A stretch of DNA of 64,000 nt from Brachybacterium tyrofermentans (GTDB lineage: Bacteria > Actinomycetota > Actinomycetes > Actinomycetales > Dermabacteraceae): NCBI RefSeq assembly GCF_014897585.1, contig NZ_JABUXW010000013.1:62001-126000 (forward strand), read 5' to 3'. The position numbers were made by a program, and so were the translations under genes. The notes below the pieces were generated by a model. It was not told where the DNA came from. It worked only from the letters and a program-made list of their open reading frames with translations, and made no database searches. Shown in pieces: positions 37,343 to 44,866 of the stretch. Numbering within the stretch: position 1 is the first letter of the stretch; each line of letters starts with the position of its first letter.

Positions 37343-37416
37343 CGGGGTGTAGCTCAGCTTGGTAGAGCACCCGCTTTGGGAGCGGGAAGTCGCAGGTTCA
37401 AATCCTGTCACCCCGA
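37343..37416 (+). tRNA. tRNA-Pro (anticodon TGG)
   Basis: 74-nt cloverleaf with acceptor CGGGGTG/CACCCCG, D-arm AGCTCAGCTTGGTAGAGC, anticodon stem CCCGC/GCGGG around loop TTTGGGA (anticodon 37377-37379), and T-arm AGGTTCAAATCCT. CCA is not encoded. Confidence 0.97.
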
Positions 37417-37503
37417 CTCCGCTTCGGGTGGCCGCCGCGTGCGTGCTCCGGAGCATCGTGAGAACTGACAACTAGACCGACGATCCACAGGGAGACCTGA
37501 CCA

Positions 37504-39075
37504 GTGAAGACCGAGTCCGAGAAGCTCAGCCCCACCCGGGTGAAGCTCACCGTCGAGGTGCCTTTCGACGAGCTCAAGCCGGCCGTCGCGGCCGCCACCA
37601 CGAAGATCTCCGAGCAGGTGGAGATCCCCGGCTTCCGCAAGGGCAAGGTTCCCGCCACCCTCGTCGAGCAGCGCTTCGGCCGCCCCGCGATCATGCAGGA
37701 GGCCGTCAACGACGCACTTCCCGACTTCTACCAGCAGGCAGCTGCCGAAGCGGCGATCAAGCCCGTCGGCCGCCCCGAGGTCGAGGTCAGCGAGATCCCG
37801 GGCCTGGACGGCTCCGAGGACGGCAACCTCGTGTTCGTCGTCGAGCAGGACGTGCGCCCCGAGATCGATCTGCCCGACTTCTCGACCTACGAGGTCGAGA
37901 TCGAGGAGCCCTCCGTCGATGACGACGCCGTCGAGGTGCGTCTGACCGAGCTGCGCGAGCGCTTCGGCACCCTCGTGGGCGTCGACCGTCCCGCCCAGAA
38001 CGGTGACTTCGTCTCCCTCGATCTCGTCGCCACGATCGGTGACGAGGAGATCGAGTCCGTCGAGGGCACGTCGTACCAGATCGGCGAGGGCAACATGCTC
38101 GAGGGTCTGGACGAGGCGCTCATCGGCCTCTCCGCCGAGGAGACCACCACCTTCACCTCGAAGCTCGCCGGTGGCGATCACGCCGGCGAAGAGGCGCAGA
38201 TCAAGGTCGTGCCGCAGTCGGTCAAGGTCCGCGAGCTGCCCGATGCCGACGACGAGTTCGCCGAGCTGGCCTCGGAGTTCGACACCATCGACGAGCTGAA
38301 GGACGACCTGCGCCAGCAGGCCGCCGCCGACGCCGAGGGCAACCGCGTGGCCCTGGCCCGCAACGCCCTGCTCGAGAAGCTCCTGGAGGAGCTCGAGATC
38401 CCGGTTCCGGAGGCGCTCGTCGAGGACGAGATCAACGCTCACCTCGAGAACGAGGGCAAGGAGCCGGGCGACCCGCACGGCGAGGAGATCCGCGAGGACA
38501 CCGCCAAGGCCGTCCGCGCTCAGTTCCTGCTGGACGAGATCAACGGGACCCGTGAGGTCAGCGTCGAGCAGGACGATCTCATGGCCTACATGACCCAGCT
38601 CTCGGCGCAGTACGGCATCGAGCAGAACCAGCTGCTGCAGATGCTCGCCCAGTCGGGTCAGCTCGAGCAGATCTTCGGCGAGGTGCAGCGCTCCAAGGCC
38701 CTCGAGGTCGTCCTCGCGGACGTCACCGTGAAGAACGCCTCCGGCGACGTGCTGGATCTGGGCCTCACCGCCCAGGCCGCCGATGCGGACGGCGCCGACG
38801 CGGAGAGCACCGACGACGCGGCGGATGCCGAGAAGGCTCCCGCGAAGAAGGCTCCGGCCAAGAAGCCTGCTGCCAAGAAGGCTCCGGCGAAGAAGGCTCC
38901 GGCCAAGAAGGCCGCAGACTCCGAGGCTGCTGCTGAGGACGCCACCGAGGAGGCGGCCGAGAAGCCCGCCGCCAAGAAGGCGCCGGCCAAGAAGGCACCC
39001 GCCAAGAAGGCTCCGGCCAAGAAGGCGGCACCGAAGAAGGCTGCTGACACGGACGCCGCGGACTCCGCGAAGTGA
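37504..39075 (+). CDS. tig: Trigger factor with a histone-H1-like Lys/Ala/Pro tail
   Basis: The 523-residue ribosome-associated chaperone has the ribosome-docking signature GFRKGKVP near residue 45 and a central FKBP-type PPIase domain (about 155-245: NGDFVSLDL, EGLDEALIGL). The helical chaperone domain extends to about 420. It is 50-90 residues longer than usual: the last 85 residues are a repetitive KKAPAKK tail like those of H1-type and HU-like DNA-binding proteins. GTG start behind GGGAG. It is upstream of clpP1-clpP2-clpX in the usual actinobacterial neighbourhood, though separated here by two unrelated genes. Confidence 0.93.
   Translation: MKTESEKLSPTRVKLTVEVPFDELKPAVAAATTKISEQVEIPGFRKGKVPATLVEQRFGRPAIMQEAVNDALPDFYQQAAAEAAIKPVGRPEVEVSEIPGLDGSEDGNLVFVVEQDVRPEIDLPDFSTYEVEIEEPSVDDDAVEVRLTELRERFGTLVGVDRPAQNGDFVSLDLVATIGDEEIESVEGTSYQIGEGNMLEGLDEALIGLSAEETTTFTSKLAGGDHAGEEAQIKVVPQSVKVRELPDADDEFAELASEFDTIDELKDDLRQQAAADAEGNRVALARNALLEKLLEELEIPVPEALVEDEINAHLENEGKEPGDPHGEEIREDTAKAVRAQFLLDEINGTREVSVEQDDLMAYMTQLSAQYGIEQNQLLQMLAQSGQLEQIFGEVQRSKALEVVLADVTVKNASGDVLDLGLTAQAADADGADAESTDDAADAEKAPAKKAPAKKPAAKKAPAKKAPAKKAADSEAAAEDATEEAAEKPAAKKAPAKKAPAKKAPAKKAAPKKAADTDAADSAK
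38838..39042 (+). repeat. Repeats encoding the KKAPAKK tail of trigger factor
   Basis: Imperfect 12-15 bp units (AAGAAGGCTCCGGCC type) in two blocks, separated by an acidic Ala/Glu segment, encode the Lys-Ala-Pro tail. Confidence 0.8.
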
Positions 39076-39082
39076 TCCTCCG

Positions 39083-39103
39083 CCCCGGCTGATCCAGCCG
39101 GGG
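39083..39103 (+). terminator. First terminator hairpin after tig
   Basis: A 9-bp perfect stem with an ATC loop starts 8 nt after the tig stop. Confidence 0.7.
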
Positions 39104-39118
39104 CACCCGAGGCATCAT

Positions 39119-39156
39119 CGACGGGCCGTCACCCCCACCGGGGTGACGGCCCGTCG
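39119..39156 (+). terminator. Second, stronger terminator hairpin after tig
   Basis: A 17-bp stem with a CACC loop, followed by a short T/G-rich run. The two hairpins in tandem should end the tig transcript. Confidence 0.8.
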
Positions 39157-39334
39157 TCGTGCGTGCCGGCACGAGACGCGCCGGTTCGCTCCTGACGCGT
39201 GGCCGCTCGCGGAGGGCCTCCGCCGCACGCCGGGCTCCGTGCGGACCTCTTGCCCCTGGACCTCGAGGCTGGAAGGATCGGCACCCTTCGATCACAGGGT
39301 CGCGGGTGGGGCGGAACAGTCTTCGGGAGGGCTC

Positions 39335-39919
39335 ATGGGACGGGTGACGTGGGGATTCACGGCATCACTAGACGGCTTCATCACCGGGCCCGGGCACGAC
39401 ATGAGCTGGCTCGAGGAGCTCGCGGCCGAGGCAGGGCTCGCGGAAGGGGTCACCGAGTCGCTTGCGGCGCCGGTCGGTGTGATCATCTCCGGGCGCGCGG
39501 GCTACGACGCGGCCCGGGCTCAGTCGGAGGTGCGCGGTGAGCTGACCGCCGAGGCCTACGGCGGTGCATGGTCGGGGACGGAGATCATTCTGACCCATCG
39601 CCCGGAGGAGATCGCGGACGACCCGGCGATCACCGCCTGGAACTGCGACGTGCGTGAGGCGGTGCGACGAGCCCACGAGATCGCCGGCGAGAAGGATGTG
39701 CAGATCATCAGTGCCGACATCGGGCGTCAGGCGCTGGAGCACGATCTCCTCGACGAGATGCAGATCTTCGTCGCCCCGGTGTTCCTGGGGGACGGCACCC
39801 GCATCTTCTCAGTGCCCGGTGGGCGCCGGGTGCGCTGGGACCTTGTGCAGGACCTCGACCTGGGCCCGTCGGCCCGAGGCGGCATCTATCGACCGCGGCG
39901 GCGACCTCTCACGGCATGA
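39335..39919 (+). CDS. Dihydrofolate reductase-like / RibD C-terminal domain protein
   Basis: The 194-residue protein starts at ATG 39335 behind CGGGAGG. The pattern fits the RibD_C/DHFR-like superfamily common in actinobacteria: VTWGFTASLDGFITGP at the N-terminus, VGVIISGRAGYDAA, a central strand WSGTEIILTHRP, GEKDVQIISADIGRQAL and the C-terminal DEMQIFVAPVFLGDGTRIF. Such proteins probably bind NADPH and reduce small molecules, but few are characterised. It is monocistronic and closed by a strong terminator. Confidence 0.85.
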   Translation: MGRVTWGFTASLDGFITGPGHDMSWLEELAAEAGLAEGVTESLAAPVGVIISGRAGYDAARAQSEVRGELTAEAYGGAWSGTEIILTHRPEEIADDPAITAWNCDVREAVRRAHEIAGEKDVQIISADIGRQALEHDLLDEMQIFVAPVFLGDGTRIFSVPGGRRVRWDLVQDLDLGPSARGGIYRPRRRPLTA

Positions 39920-40007
39920 GAGGTCACGGGGCGTCCTTGCGCCCATGTGTCCGCATCCTGCGCGAGAGGATGCCCGGGCCACCCGGGTCAGCGCGTCCCC
40001 GAACGCA

Positions 40008-40043
40008 CGAGGGCCCGATCTCCGTGCGGAGATCGGGCCCTCG
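40008..40043. terminator. Bidirectional terminator between the RibD-like and NlpC/P60 genes
   Basis: A 16-bp perfect GC-rich stem with a GTGC loop lies between convergent genes. Confidence 0.85.
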
Positions 40044-40060
40044 GTGAGGTGCTGTATGGA

Positions 40061-40879
40061 TCAGCGGTAGGTGACGAACCCGATCGGGTTGCCCCAGAGG
40101 GCGCGCTCGACGACGCGCTGCTTCGAGCCGGAGGCGTCGATGATCTGACCGTTGCCGGCGTAGATCGCGACGTGGCCGGAGTAAGCCACGATGTCGCCGG
40201 CCTGAGCCTGGGACTGGGAGACCCAGCGGCCGCCGTTGGCGATCTGGCCGCTCGTGCGGGGGAGGTCGATCCCGGCCGCCGCGTAGGCGTAGTTCACGAG
40301 ACCGGAGCAGTCCATGCCGCTGAGCGACGAGCCGCCCCAGCTGTACGGGGAGCCGACGGCCGAGCGGGCCGCGTTCACGATGGTGTTGTTGTTCGAGCTC
40401 GAGGAGGACTTCGCCGGAGCGGAGGTGCCGCCGCCCGAGGGAGCGGACGAGCCGCCGAGCGCACCGAAGGTCTGCGGGCCGACGACGCCATCGACGAGCA
40501 GGCCCTTGGAGGACTGGAAGTTCTTGACCGCGGAGTGGGTGCGGGGGCCGAAGGAGCCGTCCTCGGCGATGTTCGCGCCGTGGTCGTTCAGGGCCGACTG
40601 GAGCTTCTCCACGGCGTTGCCGCGGGAGCCCCAGCGCAGCTTCGCGCTGGTGTCCAGGGCGGTCGACGGCGCGGTGGCGACGGGAGCGGCCGGAGCGGTC
40701 TGCACGGAGGGGGCGGCCGGTGCTGCCGGTGCTGCCGGAGCGGCCTGGGCGGCGGAACCGGCGAAGGCGGTGCCGACGACGACGGTGCCGAGGACTGCGG
40801 CGCCACCGAGACCGCGAGCTGCGGTGAAGGCGGGGGTCTGTGCGCGTCCTGCGGAGCGGTGCGTGTTGTTCTGGGCCAT
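40061..40879 (-). CDS. Secreted NlpC/P60 peptidoglycan hydrolase with a peptidoglycan-binding domain
   Basis: The 272-residue secreted protein has a signal peptide ending near AQAAPAAP, an Ala/Pro-rich spacer, a PG_binding_1 domain (about residues 78-145: LRWGSRGNAVEKLQSAL and FGPRTHSAVKNFQ), a Ser/Asn linker, and an NlpC/P60 catalytic domain from about 165. The catalytic Cys191 is in MDCSGLV and His236 in SGHVAIY. It should cut peptide stems of peptidoglycan during growth or division. The ATG is weakly preceded by GGAAGGA. Confidence 0.92.
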   Translation of the reverse strand: MAQNNTHRSAGRAQTPAFTAARGLGGAAVLGTVVVGTAFAGSAAQAAPAAPAAPAAPSVQTAPAAPVATAPSTALDTSAKLRWGSRGNAVEKLQSALNDHGANIAEDGSFGPRTHSAVKNFQSSKGLLVDGVVGPQTFGALGGSSAPSGGGTSAPAKSSSSSNNNTIVNAARSAVGSPYSWGGSSLSGMDCSGLVNYAYAAAGIDLPRTSGQIANGGRWVSQSQAQAGDIVAYSGHVAIYAGNGQIIDASGSKQRVVERALWGNPIGFVTYR

Positions 40880-41266
40880 GTGTGCTGATCGTTCCTTCCG
40901 GGCCGGCGGGGGTGCCGGGAGTCCTGCTGGCTGATGTGTCCCCCGCTAGCGGGGCGATCTTCGTCCTGCGGTAGGACCAACGTAGGGGCGTGAAACCGCT
41001 TCGGTAAGGGGGCTTGGGACAGTTCGGCAGGGGACTTGGCGTGGTTTTTGCCTGATCTCGGGTCAACGTGACCAGAACTCGCCCCGGCTTGACGTTCCAG
41101 GGAGGTCCGGGGCACATGTCGCGACGTCGGGCGCGCCCGTCGGCCCCGCCCTCTGCCGCAGGAGAGCCGTCCGGGCACAGTGCGCCTGCGGCGAACAGCG
41201 CCCCGTGTCGTCCCACCCAGCGCCTAGAGTCGACTCATCGACGATTCCCGCTATGAAGGAGACCCT
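40880..41266. promoter_or_regulatory. Divergent promoter region of the NlpC/P60 gene and clpP1
   Basis: This 387-bp gap contains no supported gene. Leftward, it holds the long leader of the NlpC/P60 gene, with a 14-bp perfect palindrome CCCCGCTAGCGGGG at 40941-40954. Rightward, TAGAGT at 41225-41230 is a likely clpP1 -10 box, giving a leader of about 30 nt with an AAGGAGA ribosome-binding site. A ClgR-like dyad lies upstream of that. Confidence 0.55.
41180..41196 (+). promoter_or_regulatory. ClgR-like operator upstream of clpP1
   Basis: GTGCGC-N5-GCGAAC matches the known ClgR activator dyad (GTTCGC-N5-GCGAAC type) at all but one position. It is centred about 50 bp upstream of the predicted clpP1 transcription start. 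ClgR activates clpP1P2 in other actinobacteria; use here is inferred. Confidence 0.5.
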
Positions 41267-41908
41267 GTGACCTCCGTGAGCTCCCAGAGCACTCAGAACT
41301 CCGCGCCCCGCGACGCGGCCGGCGACAGCCCGATGGGCCTCGACGACAACGTCTACCAGCGACTCCTGCGCGATCGCATCGTGTGGCTCGGTTCCGAGGT
41401 GCGCGACGAGAACGCCAACGCGATCTGCGCCAAGATCCTGCTCCTGGCCGCCGAGGACCCGGACAAGGACATCTACCTCTACATCAACAGCCCCGGCGGC
41501 TCGATCACGGCCGGCATGGCCATCTACGACACCATGCAGTACGTGCAGCCGGACGTCGTGACGATCGGCATGGGCATGGCCGCCTCGATGGGGCAGTTCC
41601 TGCTCTCCTCGGGGGCGAAGGGCAAGCGCTACGCCACCGCCCACACTCGCGTGCTCATGCACCAGCCCCTCGGTGGGCTCGGCGGCACGGCGACCGACAT
41701 CAAGATCCAGGCCGACCTCATCCTGTCGATGAAGCGCACGCTCGCCGGGCTGATCGCCGAGCAGACCGGCAAGAGCCTCGAGCAGATCACCGAGGACTCC
41801 GACCGCGACCGCTGGTTCACGTCGACCGAGGCCCTCGAGTACGGCTTCATCGACAAGATCGTCACCGGAGCGGGTGACGTCACCGGTGGCGGCGGCACCG
41901 ACGACTGA
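41267..41908 (+). CDS. clpP1: ATP-dependent Clp protease proteolytic subunit ClpP1
   Basis: The 213-residue serine protease has catalytic Ser107 in GMAASMGQ, His132 in RVLMHQP, and an Asp further on. The GTG start lies behind AAGGAGA. It forms a mixed tetradecamer with ClpP2, as known for actinobacteria, and degrades substrates delivered by ClpX or ClpC. It is followed 45 bp later by clpP2, so the two are co-transcribed. Upstream signals include a TAGAGT -10 box and a ClgR-like dyad. Confidence 0.95.
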   Translation: MTSVSSQSTQNSAPRDAAGDSPMGLDDNVYQRLLRDRIVWLGSEVRDENANAICAKILLLAAEDPDKDIYLYINSPGGSITAGMAIYDTMQYVQPDVVTIGMGMAASMGQFLLSSGAKGKRYATAHTRVLMHQPLGGLGGTATDIKIQADLILSMKRTLAGLIAEQTGKSLEQITEDSDRDRWFTSTEALEYGFIDKIVTGAGDVTGGGGTDD

Positions 41909-41953
41909 CCGCTGCTCCGTCGCCCCCGCACGCCCTGAGAACAAGGAGAACCC

Positions 41954-42637
41954 GTGACTTTCGATCCCCGCACCATCGGCGCACTGCCGACCGCCCAGGC
42001 CGGCGGCATGCCGACCTCTCGCTACGTGCTCCCGCAGTACGAGGAGCGCACCGCCTATGGCATGAAGCGCCAGGACCCGTACACGAAGCTGTTCGAGGAC
42101 CGCATCATCTTCCTGGGCGTCCAGGTCGATGACGCCTCGGCCGACGACGTCATGGCCCAGCTGCTGGTCCTGGAGTCCCAGGATCCGGACCGCGACATCA
42201 CGCTGTACATCAACAGCCCCGGCGGCTCGTTCACCGCGCTGACCGCCATCTACGACACGATGCAGTACATCAAGCCCGAGGTCACCACGGTGTGCCTCGG
42301 CCAGGCGGCCTCGGCCGCCGCCGTGCTGCTCGCGGCGGGTGCCCCGGGCAAGCGGCTAGCGCTCCCGAACGCCCGCATCCTGATCCACCAGCCGGCCATG
42401 GGCGGCGAGGGCGGCGGCGGTCAGGCCTCCGACCTGGAGATCCAGGCCAACGAGATCATGCGCATGCGTGATTGGCTCGAGCAGACCCTCGCAGACCACT
42501 CCGGCCGCTCCAAGGAGCAGGTCAGCCGGGACATCGAGCGCGACAAGATCCTCACCGCGAAGGATGCCCTCGAGTACGGGCTCGTCGACCAGGTCCTGGA
42601 GACCCGGAAGGTTCCCCGCGCCGCGGTCACCTCGTGA
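41954..42637 (+). CDS. clpP2: ATP-dependent Clp protease proteolytic subunit ClpP2
   Basis: The 227-residue partner subunit has catalytic Ser120 in [15 protein letters not shown] and His145 in RILIHQP, with the Asp region [10 protein letters not shown]. It has a longer N-terminal segment (about 45 residues) than ClpP1, as is usual for ClpP2. GTG start behind AAGGAGA. A strong hairpin immediately after the stop probably ends the clpP1P2 transcript before clpX. Confidence 0.95.
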   Translation: MTFDPRTIGALPTAQAGGMPTSRYVLPQYEERTAYGMKRQDPYTKLFEDRIIFLGVQVDDASADDVMAQLLVLESQDPDRDITLYINSPGGSFTALTAIYDTMQYIKPEVTTVCLGQAASAAAVLLAAGAPGKRLALPNARILIHQPAMGGEGGGGQASDLEIQANEIMRMRDWLEQTLADHSGRSKEQVSRDIERDKILTAKDALEYGLVDQVLETRKVPRAAVTS

Positions 42638-42643
42638 TCCCCG

Positions 42644-42680
42644 CCGTGGCCGGGCGGCAGTCACCGCCGCCCGGCCACGG
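42644..42680 (+). terminator. Terminator after clpP2
   Basis: A 15-bp perfect stem with a 7-nt loop begins 6 nt after the clpP2 stop. Confidence 0.8.
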
Positions 42681-42804
42681 AACCTCCTGATCGTCCGTCG
42701 GCCTCCCGAGCGCGTCTGCGCGAGTCGTGGGGCCGGTCGTCGTCACCGGCTCCACGGCGGCGGCGCGCACGGCCCGCCTCCCGCGCCGCGTCGGCTCCTC
42801 GGGG

Positions 42805-42810
42805 TACCGT
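42805..42810 (+). promoter_or_regulatory. Candidate -10 box of clpX
   Basis: TACCGT, about 90 bp before the clpX start and after the clpP2 terminator, would give clpX its own transcript. The region 42638-42901 otherwise contains no supported gene. Confidence 0.35.
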
Positions 42811-42901
42811 GGACTGGTCTGCACAGCGCGGGCCGCGACCAGCGGAACCGCATGAATGCACTGATGACTGCACAGATGGTGGCCGACGGAAGGACACGGA
42901 C

Positions 42902-44245
42902 ATGGCACGCACGAGCGACGGGGCCGACGTGTTCAAATGCTCGTTCTGCGGGAAGTCGCAGAAGCAGGTCGAGAGACTGATCTCCGGCCCGGGGGTGTAC
43001 ATCTGTGAAGAGTGCATCGAGCTGTGCAACGAGATCATCGCGGAGGAGATCCAGGCCGCGCAGCCCAGCTCCGAGGAGCAGGCGCCCCTGCCCACCCCGC
43101 AGGAGATCTTCACCTTCCTCCAGGACTACGTCGTGGGCCAGGACCCTGCCAAGAGGGCCCTAGCGGTCGCGGTGTACAACCACTACAAGCGGGTGCGGGC
43201 GCAGGACACCGAAGAGGCACCGTCCAGCGCCAAGAGCGCGGCCGCGGCACTGGCCGAGGAAGCCGTGGGCGAGCGCGACGACGCCATCGAGGTCGCCAAG
43301 TCCAACGTGATGCTCGTGGGCCCCACGGGCTGCGGCAAGACCTACCTCGCGCAGACCCTCGCCCGGATGCTCGACGTGCCCTTCGCGATGGCCGACGCCA
43401 CCGCGCTCACCGAGGCCGGATATGTCGGCGAGGACGTCGAGAACATCCTGCTCAAGCTCCTCCAGGCCGCGGATTACGACGTCAAGAAGGCCGAGCGCGG
43501 GATCATCTACATCGATGAGATCGACAAGATCGGCCGGAAGTCGGAGAACGCGTCGATCACCCGCGATGTCTCCGGCGAGGGCGTGCAGCAGGCGCTGCTG
43601 AAGATCCTCGAGGGGACCGTCGCCGCCGTGCCCCCGCAGGGTGGGCGCAAGCACCCGCACCAGGAGTTCATCCAGATCGACACCACGAACGTGCTGTTCA
43701 TCGTGGCCGGTGCCTTCGCCGGGATCGAGGACATCATCGGTTCACGGATCGGCAGGCGCGGCATCGGCTTCGGCGCCGAGCTGCACACTCCCCTCGAGCA
43801 GGAGGCCATCTACGCGAAGCTAGTGCCCGAGGATCTGCTCAAGTTCGGGCTGATCCCCGAATTCATCGGGCGTCTGCCGGTGATCACGAGCGTGTCGAAC
43901 CTCGATCGCGAGGCCCTGATCCAGATCCTCACCGAACCGCGCAACGCGCTGGTCAAGCAGTTCCAGAAGATGTTCGCCCTGGACGGCGTGGAGCTGGACT
44001 TCGAGCGCAGCGCCCTGGAAGCCGTCGCCGACCGCGCGATCGAGCGCGGCACCGGTGCCCGTGGCCTGCGCGCCATCCTCGAGGACTCCCTCCAGGAGGT
44101 CATGTTCGAGGTGCCCTCACGCGCCGACGTCGCGAAGGTGGTCATCACCGAAGGTGTGATCACGCAGCGCCGCGCCCCGCTCATGGTCACCGGCAAGGAC
44201 AGCGACCATGCAGCCCCACAGGAACGACAAGACAGGTCCGCCTGA
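42902..44245 (+). CDS. clpX: ATP-dependent Clp protease ATP-binding subunit ClpX
   Basis: The 447-residue AAA+ unfoldase starts with the zinc-binding dimerisation domain (CSFC and CEEC). The AAA core has Walker A GPTGCGKT, Walker [10 protein letters not shown], pore loop GYVGEDVEN, the IGF-like ClpP-docking loop region (RRGIGFGAE) and the sensor Arg in GTGARGLR. An Ala/Glu insert near residues 100-125 is longer than in E. coli. ATG behind GGAAGGA. Its stop overlaps the chorismate mutase start (TGATG). Confidence 0.95.
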   Translation: MARTSDGADVFKCSFCGKSQKQVERLISGPGVYICEECIELCNEIIAEEIQAAQPSSEEQAPLPTPQEIFTFLQDYVVGQDPAKRALAVAVYNHYKRVRAQDTEEAPSSAKSAAAALAEEAVGERDDAIEVAKSNVMLVGPTGCGKTYLAQTLARMLDVPFAMADATALTEAGYVGEDVENILLKLLQAADYDVKKAERGIIYIDEIDKIGRKSENASITRDVSGEGVQQALLKILEGTVAAVPPQGGRKHPHQEFIQIDTTNVLFIVAGAFAGIEDIIGSRIGRRGIGFGAELHTPLEQEAIYAKLVPEDLLKFGLIPEFIGRLPVITSVSNLDREALIQILTEPRNALVKQFQKMFALDGVELDFERSALEAVADRAIERGTGARGLRAILEDSLQEVMFEVPSRADVAKVVITEGVITQRRAPLMVTGKDSDHAAPQERQDRSA

Positions 44246-44682
44246 TGACCCAGCCCCTCGGGACCGGCGACGGCCCGTCCTCGACCACCGCTGCCCCGAC
44301 CGATCCGGCCTCGACCGATCCGGCCTCGAGCGATGCGGCCTCGAGCGATGCGGCCTCGACCGTTGCTGCCCAGGACGAGGTTGCGCGTGCTCGCGAGCTG
44401 CTCGTCGAGGAGCGGCGCAGCATTGACAACATCGATGCCGCCCTCGTGCACCTGCTCGCGGAGCGCTTCTCCCACACCCAGCGCGTAGGAGTCCTCAAGG
44501 CGACGCACGGGCTGCCGCCCGCAGATCCCTCGCGGGAGCGTGCACAGATCGACCGGCTGCGCTCCCTCGCGCACGACGCGGGCCTGGACCCCGTCTTCGC
44601 CGAGGCCTTCCTGCGCTTCATCGTCACCGAGGTGATCCGCCACCACGAGCGGATCCGCGACGAGGGCACCGCCGAGCGGTGA
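44245..44682 (+). CDS. Chorismate mutase (AroQ type)
   Basis: The 145-residue all-helical enzyme converts chorismate to prephenate for Phe and Tyr synthesis. The active-site helix contains RRSIDNIDAALVHLLAERF, followed by VGVLKATHGLPPADPSRE and the C-terminal helix ending in EVIRHHE, as in the actinobacterial AroQ group. The first 35 residues are a low-complexity Pro/Ala/Ser/Asp leader from four 15-bp repeats and are probably disordered. It starts within the clpX stop codon (TGATG), so its translation is coupled to clpX. Confidence 0.9.
   Translation: MTQPLGTGDGPSSTTAAPTDPASTDPASSDAASSDAASTVAAQDEVARARELLVEERRSIDNIDAALVHLLAERFSHTQRVGVLKATHGLPPADPSRERAQIDRLRSLAHDAGLDPVFAEAFLRFIVTEVIRHHERIRDEGTAER
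44297..44356 (+). repeat. Four 15-bp repeats in the chorismate mutase leader
   Basis: Units of the form CGACCGATCCGGCCT are repeated with drift to CGAGCGATGCGGCCT, encoding repeated Ser/Thr-Asp-Pro/Ala-Ala. The period is the same as in the intergenic repeats at 1759, though the sequence differs. Confidence 0.8.
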
Positions 44683-44854
44683 GCCCGGGCGGGGACCCTG
44701 CAGGCCTGTAGGCAGTGACCCTGCGGGGCCGTGAGGCGGTGGCCCTCAGGCCTGAGGGCACGTCCCGTCGTCGTGGTCGTTCGTGCAGGTGAGCGCCTGA
44801 TGCCGAGGTGCCCGACGGACCCCGATGGAACGTTCGCCGCGAGCTGAACGCTGG

Positions 44855-44860
44855 TAGGAT
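44855..44860 (+). promoter_or_regulatory. -10 box of the formate dehydrogenase operon (leaderless)
   Basis: TAGGAT is followed by 6 nt and the ATG of fdhA. Confidence 0.55.
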
Positions 44861-44866
44861 GCACCC

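Noticed and set aside
40880-41100. ydaO (cyclic di-AMP) riboswitch in the leader of the NlpC/P60 gene
   Set aside because: Such riboswitches often precede cell-wall hydrolases in actinobacteria, but I could not find the conserved ydaO motifs in this leader; only a 14-bp palindrome is evident.
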